Positions 1-5,634 of a DNA stretch of 7,949 nucleotides are shown here, piece after piece; the stretch's first letter is position 1, and every line of letters begins with the position of its first letter. Origin of the DNA: Thermoleophilia bacterium (GTDB lineage: Bacteria; Actinomycetota; Thermoleophilia; Gaiellales; Gaiellaceae). Both the position numbers and the translations under genes were made by a program. The notes beneath the pieces are model-generated. The model did not search any database. It saw nothing but the letters and a program-made list of their open reading frames with translations, and was not told the origin of the DNA. The stretch is taken from positions 1 to 7,949 of the forward strand of contig JAICVP010000093.1 in the NCBI GenBank assembly GCA_025935275.1, read 5' to 3'.

Positions 1-437
1 CCAGGATCGGCGAGAACATCGAGGTCGTGGGCGCGTCGCGCTTCGAGGCGCAGGACGACGAGGTGCTCGCCTCATACGTGCATCCGCCGGCGCAGAAGAT
101 CGGCGTCCTCGTGCGAGCGCAGGGGTCGGCCGACCTCGCGCGCCTCGTCGCCATGCACATCGCCTTTGCGAACCCGCGCTTCGTCACGCGAGACGAGGTG
201 CCCGAAGATGAGATCGCCGCAGAGCGCGAGATCCTCGAGAAGCTTCCCGACCTGGAAGGCAAGCCTGACGAGGTCAAGGCGAAGATGATCGAGGGGCGGC
301 TCGCGAAGGGGTTCTTCGCGGACAGCGTCCTCACCGACCAGCCCTGGATCCACAACCCCGACCAGACCGTAGGCCAGGCACTCGCCGAGCACGGGGCGGA
401 GGTGCGCGACTTCGTGCGCTACGCCCTGGCCGGGTGA
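1..437 (+). CDS. tsf: Elongation factor Ts, C-terminal part (5' end outside window)
   Basis: EF-Ts is the cytosolic guanine-nucleotide exchange factor that recharges EF-Tu with GTP during translation elongation. The frame is open from base 3, so the gene starts upstream of the window; 144 residues are visible. The first ones read RIGENIEVV, the conserved stretch leading into the core domain. Next come YVHPPAQKIGVLV (matching YLHGARIGVLV in E. coli), MHIAFANPRFV, a charged coiled-coil-like segment ending in KMIEGRLAK, then QPWIHNPDQTVGQAL and a terminal VRDFVRYALAG. From memory this aligns without large gaps to the C-terminal half of E. coli EF-Ts, so the dimerization coiled coil appears to be present. 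It ends slightly earlier than the E. coli protein. The GTG at 27 lies inside the conserved region and is not the start. The TGA stop overlaps the pyrH start in a GTGA. Identification is firm. Confidence 0.95.
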   Translation, partial: RIGENIEVVGASRFEAQDDEVLASYVHPPAQKIGVLVRAQGSADLARLVAMHIAFANPRFVTRDEVPEDEIAAEREILEKLPDLEGKPDEVKAKMIEGRLAKGFFADSVLTDQPWIHNPDQTVGQALAEHGAEVRDFVRYALAG

Positions 438-1210
438 GCGCAGAGGTCGAAAGCGAGGTCGCAGCCTCGGAGGAGGGCGCCGCTGCATTCCAGCGCGTCC
501 TCCTCAAGCTTTCCGGCGAGGCGCTGCTCGGCGACCAGGAATACGGCATCGACCGGACGCGGGTCGAGGCGATCGCGCGTGAGATCCGCGGGGTCCACGA
601 GCTCGGTGTCGAGACCGCGATCGTCCTCGGCGCGGGAAACATTTACCGCGGGATGGAGGTCGCAGCCGAGGGCATGGACCGGGCGACGGCCGACTACGCG
701 GGGATGCTCGCCACCCTGCTCAACTGCCTCACCGTTCAGGACGCGCTCGAGCAGCTCGGCGTCCACACCCGGGTGCTGTCGGCGATCACGGCGAGCCAGG
801 TGGCGGAGCCGTATCTGCGCCGCCGGGCGATCAGGCATCTGGAGAAGGCGCGCGTGGTCATCTTCGCGGGCGGCACGGGCAACCCGTTCTTCACCACCGA
901 CACCGCCGCAGCGCTCCGCGCGCTCGAGATCGGCGCCGAGGCCATCCTCATGGGCAAGAACGGCGTCGACGGCGTCTACGACGGGGATCCGGATGAAAAC
1001 CCCGACGCGGCGTTTCTCCCCGAGCTCACGCATCGCGAGGCGCTCGAGCGCGGCCTCAAGGTGATGGACTCGACCGCTCTCTCGCTTTGCATGGACAACT
1101 CCCTCCCGATCCACGTCTTCGGGCTCGACGACGAGCGCAACATCGGGCGGGTCGTGCGCGGCGAGCGAATCGGCACGATTATCTCCACGGCAAGGGAGGA
1201 GGAGGAATGA
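434..1210 (+). CDS. pyrH: UMP kinase (uridylate kinase)
   Basis: PyrH phosphorylates UMP to UDP with ATP in the cytosol, the step after de novo UMP synthesis. It belongs to the amino-acid-kinase fold, not the P-loop NMP kinases. In the 258 residues one sees the N-terminal LLKLSGEAL (residues 23-31, with the phosphate-binding Lys25), GAGNIYRG (66-73), TADYAGMLATLLN (85-97), GGTGNPFFTTDTAA (146-159), DGVYDGDP (179-186) and VMDSTALSLCMDN (210-222). It is a little longer than the usual 240 or so because about 18 acidic and alanine-rich residues precede the core. The GTG at 434 is chosen because it overlaps the tsf stop and no other start codon in this frame lies before the conserved core. No Shine-Dalgarno sequence is clear upstream of it, so translational coupling to tsf is likely (inference). 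The C-terminal tail REEEE is encoded by the purine run that serves as the frr ribosome-binding site. Confidence 0.96.
   Translation: MSAEVESEVAASEEGAAAFQRVLLKLSGEALLGDQEYGIDRTRVEAIAREIRGVHELGVETAIVLGAGNIYRGMEVAAEGMDRATADYAGMLATLLNCLTVQDALEQLGVHTRVLSAITASQVAEPYLRRRAIRHLEKARVVIFAGGTGNPFFTTDTAAALRALEIGAEAILMGKNGVDGVYDGDPDENPDAAFLPELTHREALERGLKVMDSTALSLCMDNSLPIHVFGLDDERNIGRVVRGERIGTIISTAREEEE
1194..1206 (+). promoter_or_regulatory. Strong Shine-Dalgarno run for frr, inside the pyrH 3' end
   Basis: The purine run GGGAGGAGGAGGA lies directly before the frr ATG at 1207. It contains several overlapping matches to the anti-Shine-Dalgarno core and also encodes the glutamates at the end of PyrH. It fixes the frr start at 1207 rather than at the in-frame ATG at 1087, which lies inside pyrH. 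Confidence 0.8.
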
Positions 1211-1764
1211 TCGACGACTTCGTGAGCGACGCGACCCGGCGGATGGACAAGTCGGTCGAGGCCGCTGCGCACGAATTCAACACCGTGAGGACGGGCCGCG
1301 CGTCCGCCGCGCTGCTCGACCGCATCCAGGTCGACTACTACGGCACGCCGACCCCACTGCAGCAGCTCGCGACCATCAACGTCCCCGAGCCGCGCATGAT
1401 TACCGTGCAGCCATACGACCCGGGCTCGATCAAGGCGATCGAGCGCGCGATCCTCGAGTCAGATCTCGGCCTGACGCCGTCGAACGACGGCAAGGTCGTG
1501 CGCCTGCCGATCCCGCAGCTGACCGAGGAGCGGCGCAAGGAGCTCGTGAAGGTCGTCCGGCACCTCGCCGAGGAAGGGCGCGTGGCGGTGCGAAACGTGC
1601 GCCGTGACGTCATGCACGACCTGAAGGAGCTCGTGAAGAACGGCGACGTCGGCGACGACGAGGAGCGGCGGGCCGAGGACCGCGTCCAGAAGCTCACCGA
1701 CGAGCACGTGGCGAAGATCGAGGACCTCTTGAAGCGCAAAGAGGCCGAGATCATGGAGGTCTGA
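1207..1764 (+). CDS. frr: Ribosome recycling factor
   Basis: RRF works with EF-G to split the post-termination ribosome into subunits. The predicted protein is 185 residues, exactly the usual length. It has the family's two-domain pattern: the long-helix domain begins MIDDFVSDATRRMDKSVEA and continues with FNTVRTGRAS (24-33). The small beta domain follows with YYGTPTPLQQLA (44-55) and PEPRMITVQPYD (60-71). The chain then returns to helix through PIPQLTEERRKELVK (101-115) and NVRRDVM (130-136), where Arg132 corresponds to the conserved, functionally important arginine of E. coli RRF. The C-terminal helix carries DEHVAKIEDLL. The frame extends upstream to an ATG at 1087, but that would add residues unlike RRF; the ATG at 1207 has a strong ribosome-binding site and overlaps the pyrH stop as ATGA. 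The end of frr, EIMEV, contains the ribosome-binding site of the next gene. Confidence 0.97.
   Translation: MIDDFVSDATRRMDKSVEAAAHEFNTVRTGRASAALLDRIQVDYYGTPTPLQQLATINVPEPRMITVQPYDPGSIKAIERAILESDLGLTPSNDGKVVRLPIPQLTEERRKELVKVVRHLAEEGRVAVRNVRRDVMHDLKELVKNGDVGDDEERRAEDRVQKLTDEHVAKIEDLLKRKEAEIMEV
1755..1760 (+). promoter_or_regulatory. Shine-Dalgarno GGAGGT deciding the uppS start
   Basis: GGAGGT lies in the last codons of frr, five bases before the CTG at 1766. This spacing is good for initiation. No ATG, GTG or TTG in the uppS frame lies near it, which supports CTG as the initiator. Confidence 0.6.
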
Positions 1765-1765
1765 G

Positions 1766-2515
1766 CTGAGCGTTCTCTCGCGGCTGCGGACCCTCTCCGG
1801 CCTGGGCTCGGTCACGGAGCCGGGGCTCCCTGACGTCGCGCGCTCGATCGCGATCATCATGGACGGGAACGGGCGCTGGGCCCGCCGGCGCAAGCTGCCC
1901 GTCGCGGCGGGCCACCGCGCGGGGACGAAGGCCCTCCGCCGTACTGTCGAGGCAGCGATCGATCTCGGCGTCGAGTCCGTCTGCGTCTTCGCGTTCTCGA
2001 CCGAGAACTGGTCGCGTCCGCCCGACGAGGTGGACGCGCTCATGGAGATCTTCGTCGAGACGATCGAGCGCGAGCTCCCGGATCTCGCGAAGCAAGGCGT
2101 GGCAACGCGTTTCATCGGCCGCCGCGACCGCGCCAATCCGGAGCTCCAGGAGCGCATGGCGCGGCTCGAGGACGAAACGTCGCACAACGAGCGCCTCCAG
2201 CTCTGGATCGCGTTCGACTACGGCGGCCGCGCAGAGATCGTCGAGGCCACGCGCCGGCTGGTCGAGGAGGGGGTCGACCCGCGCGACATCGACGAGAACG
2301 CCATCGCCTCGCGGCTCTACGCGCCCGAGATGCCCGAGCCCGACCTTCTGATCCGCACCTCGGGGGAGCTGCGGGTCTCCAACTTCCTCCTCTGGCAGCT
2401 CGCCTACACGGAGCTCGTGTTCGTGGACACGCTCTGGCCCGATTTCGGCGAGCGGCACCTCCGGCAGGCTCTCGCCGAGTATGCAGGGCGGCGCCGGCGC
2501 TTCGGCGGACGATGA
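1766..2515 (+). CDS. uppS: Undecaprenyl diphosphate synthase (cis-prenyltransferase), probable CTG start
   Basis: UppS adds isopentenyl units in cis to farnesyl diphosphate, making the C55 lipid carrier for peptidoglycan and other envelope polymers. Seen here, numbered from the CTG: SIAIIMDGNGRWARRR (27-42, catalytic Asp33), HRAG, FAFSTENWSRP (75-85), LWIAFDYGGR, LLIRTSGELRVSNFLLWQ (194-211) and FVDTLWPDF (219-227), the complete set for the family. The total of 249 residues is normal. The first ATG in frame (1859) is the Met of the active-site MDGN motif; starting there would remove the first core strand (SIAII). Codons from the in-frame stop at 1730-1732 down to 1859 contain no ATG, GTG or TTG. 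The best start is CTG 1766, one base after the frr stop and behind GGAGGT. CTG 1784 and 1802 are weaker alternatives. Function is firm; the exact start is inferred. Confidence 0.93.
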   Translation: MSVLSRLRTLSGLGSVTEPGLPDVARSIAIIMDGNGRWARRRKLPVAAGHRAGTKALRRTVEAAIDLGVESVCVFAFSTENWSRPPDEVDALMEIFVETIERELPDLAKQGVATRFIGRRDRANPELQERMARLEDETSHNERLQLWIAFDYGGRAEIVEATRRLVEEGVDPRDIDENAIASRLYAPEMPEPDLLIRTSGELRVSNFLLWQLAYTELVFVDTLWPDFGERHLRQALAEYAGRRRRFGGR

Positions 2516-3312
2516 GCCCCCTGATCTCGCGGCTCGCCATCGTGGCGGCCGGCCTTCCGATCGTCCTGGGCAGCGCGTATCTGGGCGGCTGGTTCCTCTT
2601 CGCGCTCGTGGCCGTCGGCGGGCTGATCGCGCTGCACGAGCTCTACCGCCTCGCGCGCCCGCTGCGCCCGCTCGTCCTCGCCGGCTACGGCGGGGCGCTC
2701 GCGGCCTTCCTCGGCGCGGAGGTCTCGGGCGCCGAGTGGATGCTCGCCGGCTTCCTGCTGACCTTCGTCCTCAGCTTCGTGTTCGCCGCGGTCTCGGAGA
2801 CGAGGCAGTCGACCACGGTTGCGATCGCGGCCACGATCCTCGGGGCCGCCTGGATCGGGCTCGGCCTGGGGCACCTGCTCCTCATCCGGGAGCTCGACAC
2901 CTACGGCCGCCTCGCGCTGATCACGCTCCTGCTCACCGTGTTCGTCACCGACACGTTCGCCTACATCGGAGGCCGGGTCGCCGGGCGGCACAAGATGTCG
3001 CCCGTCGTCTCGCCGGGAAAGACGTGGGAGGGCTTCGTCGTCGGCGCCGTCGCCGGCGTTCTGACCACGTTCGTCGCGCTCTACAAGGAGGCGATCTTCG
3101 ACGACACGTGGCGCGCGCTCGCGCTCGGCGCCGTGATCGTGGCCGCGGCGACGCTGGGCGATCTCTTCGAGTCGCTCGTGAAGAGGGACCTCGGGACGAA
3201 GGACACCGGGCGGCTCCTGCTGGGCCACGGCGGCGTGCTCGACCGGATCGACTCGCTCCTCTTTGCGGCGCCCGCCGCCTATTTCACGATCCTCGCCCTG
3301 GGGCAGTCCTAG
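2512..3312 (+). CDS. cdsA: Phosphatidate cytidylyltransferase (CDP-diacylglycerol synthase)
   Basis: CdsA is an integral membrane enzyme that converts phosphatidic acid and CTP to CDP-diacylglycerol, the precursor of bacterial phospholipids. The 266-residue product has about eight hydrophobic segments (roughly 5-25, 26-43, 52-68, 76-93, 102-125, 132-150, 174-191 and 203-216) and a last hydrophobic stretch near 248-263. The cytoplasmic signature is plain: DTFAYIGGR (147-155), SPGKTWEGFVVG (167-178), and SLVKRDLGTKD (221-231) followed by GHGGVLDRID (238-247), which carries the metal-binding aspartates. The position just before GHGG is Leu237 where the family normally has Pro, and Arg234 is also unusual. 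The ATG overlaps the uppS stop as ATGA with only a weak upstream purine stretch, so coupled translation is likely. The stop TAG is also the first half of the TAGACT element before dxr. Confidence 0.95.
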   Translation: MSPLISRLAIVAAGLPIVLGSAYLGGWFLFALVAVGGLIALHELYRLARPLRPLVLAGYGGALAAFLGAEVSGAEWMLAGFLLTFVLSFVFAAVSETRQSTTVAIAATILGAAWIGLGLGHLLLIRELDTYGRLALITLLLTVFVTDTFAYIGGRVAGRHKMSPVVSPGKTWEGFVVGAVAGVLTTFVALYKEAIFDDTWRALALGAVIVAAATLGDLFESLVKRDLGTKDTGRLLLGHGGVLDRIDSLLFAAPAAYFTILALGQS

Positions 3313-3315
3313 ACT
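3310..3315 (+). promoter_or_regulatory. Possible leaderless -10 element (TAGACT) before dxr
   Basis: TAGACT fits the actinobacterial -10 consensus TANNNT and lies exactly 7 bases before the dxr ATG (3323). That spacing would place the transcription start at or next to the A of the ATG, giving a leaderless mRNA. No Shine-Dalgarno sequence precedes dxr, and no convincing -35 box is visible. The same hexamer at the same distance precedes ispG. The first three bases are also the cdsA stop codon, which weakens the case. This is inference only. Confidence 0.4.
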
Positions 3316-3322
3316 CTTTGCG

Positions 3323-4390
3323 ATGAAGCGCGTCGCGCTCCTGGGAGCGACCGGGTCGATCGGCAGTCAGGCGCTCGAGATCATCGGCGCCCATCCGGAG
3401 CTCGAGCTCGTCGCCGCGGCCTCCGGCTCGCAGGAGATCGAGGGCCTCGCTCCGCTGACGCAGATCGGCGGCGACCTCACGGAGCTCCTGGAGCGAGCGG
3501 AGCCGGACGTGGTGCTGAACGCCGTCGTCGGTTTCGCCGGGCTTCCGGCCACGTTCTGGGCGCTCGAGCGCGGGATCGACCTCGCGCTCGCCAACAAGGA
3601 GAGCCTCGTCGCCGGCGGCGAGCTCGCGACTGCGGCGTGGAGGGAGGGGGGAGGGCGGATCCTGCCGGTCGACTCCGAGCACTCCGCCGCCTTCCAGCTC
3701 CTCGAGAGACGCGCGCCAGAAACGGTTCACTCCCTCGTCCTCACCGCGTCCGGCGGCCCGTTTCGCAGGCGAGGCCGGCTCGATCTGTCCGGGGTCACCC
3801 CTGCGGAGGCGCTCGCGCATCCCACCTGGAACATGGGCCCGAAGATCACCGTCGACTCGGCCACGCTCATGAACAAGGGGCTCGAGCTCATCGAGGCGCA
3901 CTTCCTCTTCGACCTTCCCTACGAGCGCATCGAAGTCGTCGTGCACCCGACGTCGGTAGTGCATGCGCTCGTCCGCCTCCGCGACGGCGCGGCCCTCGCG
4001 CACCTCGGCTACCCCGACATGCGGGTGCCGATCTCCTACGCGCTCACGTACCCGGACCGGGCCGAGACCCCGATCGAGCCGCTCGACCTTGCCGCGGGCG
4101 TGATCCTCGAATTCTCGGCACCGGATGAGCAAGCGTTCCCGTGCCTCGCGCTCGCACGTGCGGCGGGGGAGGCGGGCCGGACAGCCCCGTGTGTCCTGAA
4201 CGCCGCGAACGAGGTGGCCGTAGCCGCCTTCCTGGACGGCGGTCTGCCCTTCCTCGGCATCCCGGAGGTGGTCGAGGGGACGCTGAACGCGACGGACACC
4301 GTCGCCGCCCGGGACCTCGAGGAGCTCGTCGCGATCGACGCCGAAGCGCGCAAGACTGCGGCGGCGCTGACCAGGCAACTGGTTCACTGA
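3323..4390 (+). CDS. dxr: 1-deoxy-D-xylulose 5-phosphate reductoisomerase, compact form
   Basis: Dxr (IspC) rearranges and reduces 1-deoxy-D-xylulose 5-phosphate to MEP with NADPH, the committed step of the MEP isoprenoid pathway. Visible motifs are GATGSIGSQALEII (8-21, nucleotide binding), VVLNAVVG (63-70), ALANKESLVAGG (88-99), PVDSEHSA (115-122, metal ligands Asp117 and Glu119), TASGGPFR (141-148), HPTWNMG (166-172), TVDSATLMNKGLELIEA (176-192, with Asn184, Lys185 and Glu188), HPTSVVHA (208-215) and LNAANEVAVAAFL (292-304). The catalytic set is complete. The 355-residue length is short: about 32 residues are missing, relative to E. coli, between residues 35 and 62 of the NADPH domain. The frame continues upstream to an ATG at 3263 inside cdsA, but ATG 3323 gives the standard MKRVALLGATG start. 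The gene sits 10 bases after cdsA without a clear ribosome-binding site. Confidence 0.95.
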   Translation: MKRVALLGATGSIGSQALEIIGAHPELELVAAASGSQEIEGLAPLTQIGGDLTELLERAEPDVVLNAVVGFAGLPATFWALERGIDLALANKESLVAGGELATAAWREGGGRILPVDSEHSAAFQLLERRAPETVHSLVLTASGGPFRRRGRLDLSGVTPAEALAHPTWNMGPKITVDSATLMNKGLELIEAHFLFDLPYERIEVVVHPTSVVHALVRLRDGAALAHLGYPDMRVPISYALTYPDRAETPIEPLDLAAGVILEFSAPDEQAFPCLALARAAGEAGRTAPCVLNAANEVAVAAFLDGGLPFLGIPEVVEGTLNATDTVAARDLEELVAIDAEARKTAAALTRQLVH

Positions 4391-4394
4391 CGGC

Positions 4395-5612
4395 GTGAAC
4401 ATCCTGGTCGCCATCGGCGGGCTCGCCTTCCTCATCCTCATCCACGAGGCGGGCCACTTCTTCACTGCCCTCGCCGTGAAGATGCGGCCGCGGCGCTTCT
4501 ACATCTTCTTCCCGCCCGCGATCGTGAAATGGGAGCGCAAGGGCATCGAGTACGGGATCGGCGCAATCCCGCTCGGCGGGTACGTGAAGATCCCGGGAAT
4601 GCACAAGCCGGCCGGCTCCGACCTCGAGGGCCAGTTCGGCCCCGCGGTCGACGAGGCGCCCTGGCTCGCGGCCCACCTGGAGCCGGTGACGACGGCGCTC
4701 GACGAGGGAAAGCTTCCCGAGGCGCGCGCCGGGCTCGAAGATCTGCGAGCCGCGGTCGAGCGCTCGGATCTGAGCGAACCCGCGCGGAAGGCCGCCGAGC
4801 GCGGCCTCGGCGACACGGACGACGCGCTGGCGGACGACGCCTACTGGCGCGCGCCGATCTGGAAACGGGTCACCGTCATCGCCGCGGGTCCGCTCACGAA
4901 CCTGGTCTTCGCGATCGTGCTGCTGGCGATCGTCTTCATGCTCGGGGTCCCTTCCAAGGTCGACAGCACGATCGCCACGGTCGATCCCGGCACGCCAGCA
5001 GCCGAGATCGTGCGTGCCGGCGACACCATCGTCGCGATCGACGGCCAGACCGTCGACGGAGATCAGATCTCGGAGAAGATCCGCGGGAGCAACGGGGACC
5101 CGGTGACGCTGACCATCGAGCGCGGAGGGAAGGAGCTCACCGTCCAGGCTCGCCCTCGCCTCATCGAGGGCGCCTACCGGCTCGGCTTCACCCTCGGCGT
5201 CATCTACGAGAGCTACGGGCCGCTGGAGGCGCTGAAGCTGGCCGGCCAGAGGACGTGGGAAGCGACGAGCGCGATCGGCGCCTCGCTGGGCCGGATCGTC
5301 ACCGGGGAGGGCCGGGAAGAGGTGGCGAGCCCGGTCGGCATCGTGCAGGCCTCCAGCGAGACTCTCGAGGCCGGCTTCCGCGAATACCTCGGCATCCTGG
5401 CGCTGATCTCGCTCTCGCTCGCGCTCCTGAACCTCCTGCCGCTCCTGCCGCTCGACGGCGGGCACATCGCCTTCTCGCTCGCGGAGGGAGTGCGCGGCCG
5501 CGCCATCCCGCGCGCCGCGTACGAGCGCGCCTCGATGATCGGGATCGTCATCGTCCTCTTCCTCTTCTTCATCGGCCTCACGAACGACGTGAACCGCATC
5601 AGAGGCGGATAA
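4395..5612 (+). CDS. rseP: RseP/Rip-type site-2 intramembrane zinc metalloprotease (M50)
   Basis: Site-2 proteases cut membrane-spanning segments of anti-sigma factors and other proteins in regulated intramembrane proteolysis. In the 405 residues, TM1 carries HEAGH (17-21, zinc ligands and catalytic Glu18). A reentrant-loop segment YGIGAIPLGGYVKIPGM (53-69) follows. After an unusual helix-rich stretch (70-155), TM2 begins near WKRVTVIAAGPLTN (156-169). A single PDZ domain covers about 188-256 (DPGTPAAEIVRAGDTIVAIDG). TM3 ends in LLNLLPLLPLDGGHIAF (344-360), which holds the third zinc ligand Asp354. TM4 is MIGIVIVLFLFFIGL (381-395). The PLLPLDGGH form resembles actinobacterial Rip proteins. 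The GTG at 4395 starts four bases after dxr and gives a normal N terminus; no clear Shine-Dalgarno is seen, so coupling is likely. The substrate cannot be told from this window. Confidence 0.93.
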   Translation: MNILVAIGGLAFLILIHEAGHFFTALAVKMRPRRFYIFFPPAIVKWERKGIEYGIGAIPLGGYVKIPGMHKPAGSDLEGQFGPAVDEAPWLAAHLEPVTTALDEGKLPEARAGLEDLRAAVERSDLSEPARKAAERGLGDTDDALADDAYWRAPIWKRVTVIAAGPLTNLVFAIVLLAIVFMLGVPSKVDSTIATVDPGTPAAEIVRAGDTIVAIDGQTVDGDQISEKIRGSNGDPVTLTIERGGKELTVQARPRLIEGAYRLGFTLGVIYESYGPLEALKLAGQRTWEATSAIGASLGRIVTGEGREEVASPVGIVQASSETLEAGFREYLGILALISLSLALLNLLPLLPLDGGHIAFSLAEGVRGRAIPRAAYERASMIGIVIVLFLFFIGLTNDVNRIRGG

Positions 5613-5621
5613 GAGGGCCGT

Positions 5622-5627
5622 TAGACT
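5622..5627 (+). promoter_or_regulatory. Possible leaderless -10 element (TAGACT) before ispG
   Basis: In the 22-base gap between rseP and ispG, TAGACT lies 7 bases before the ispG ATG. It matches the TANNNT -10 consensus and could direct a leaderless transcript starting at the A of ATG. Here the hexamer lies wholly outside coding sequence, unlike its copy before dxr. It also overlaps a short inverted repeat (TTAGA, 3 bases, TCTAA; 5621-5633). A purine stretch at 5613-5617 is 17 bases from the ATG, too far for a normal ribosome-binding site. No clear -35 box is visible. Confidence 0.45.
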
Positions 5628-5634
5628 TTCTAAG

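Noticed and set aside
469..476. GGAGGAGG inside the 5' end of pyrH as a ribosome-binding site for a later start
   Set aside because: No ATG, GTG or TTG in the pyrH frame follows at a usable distance before the conserved core.
1087..1206. Upstream ATG at 1087 as the frr start
   Set aside because: It would add 40 residues, read from within pyrH, that do not resemble RRF; ATG 1207 gives the normal 185 residues and has a strong ribosome-binding site.
2481..3326. Plus-strand open frame of 281 codons overlapping cdsA in another frame
   Set aside because: Product is arginine- and proline-rich, typical of an off-frame reading of GC-rich sequence; the cdsA frame has all family motifs.
3284..4465. 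Minus-strand open frame of about 393 codons opposite dxr
   Set aside because: Shadow of dxr codon bias; low-complexity charged product with no family motif.
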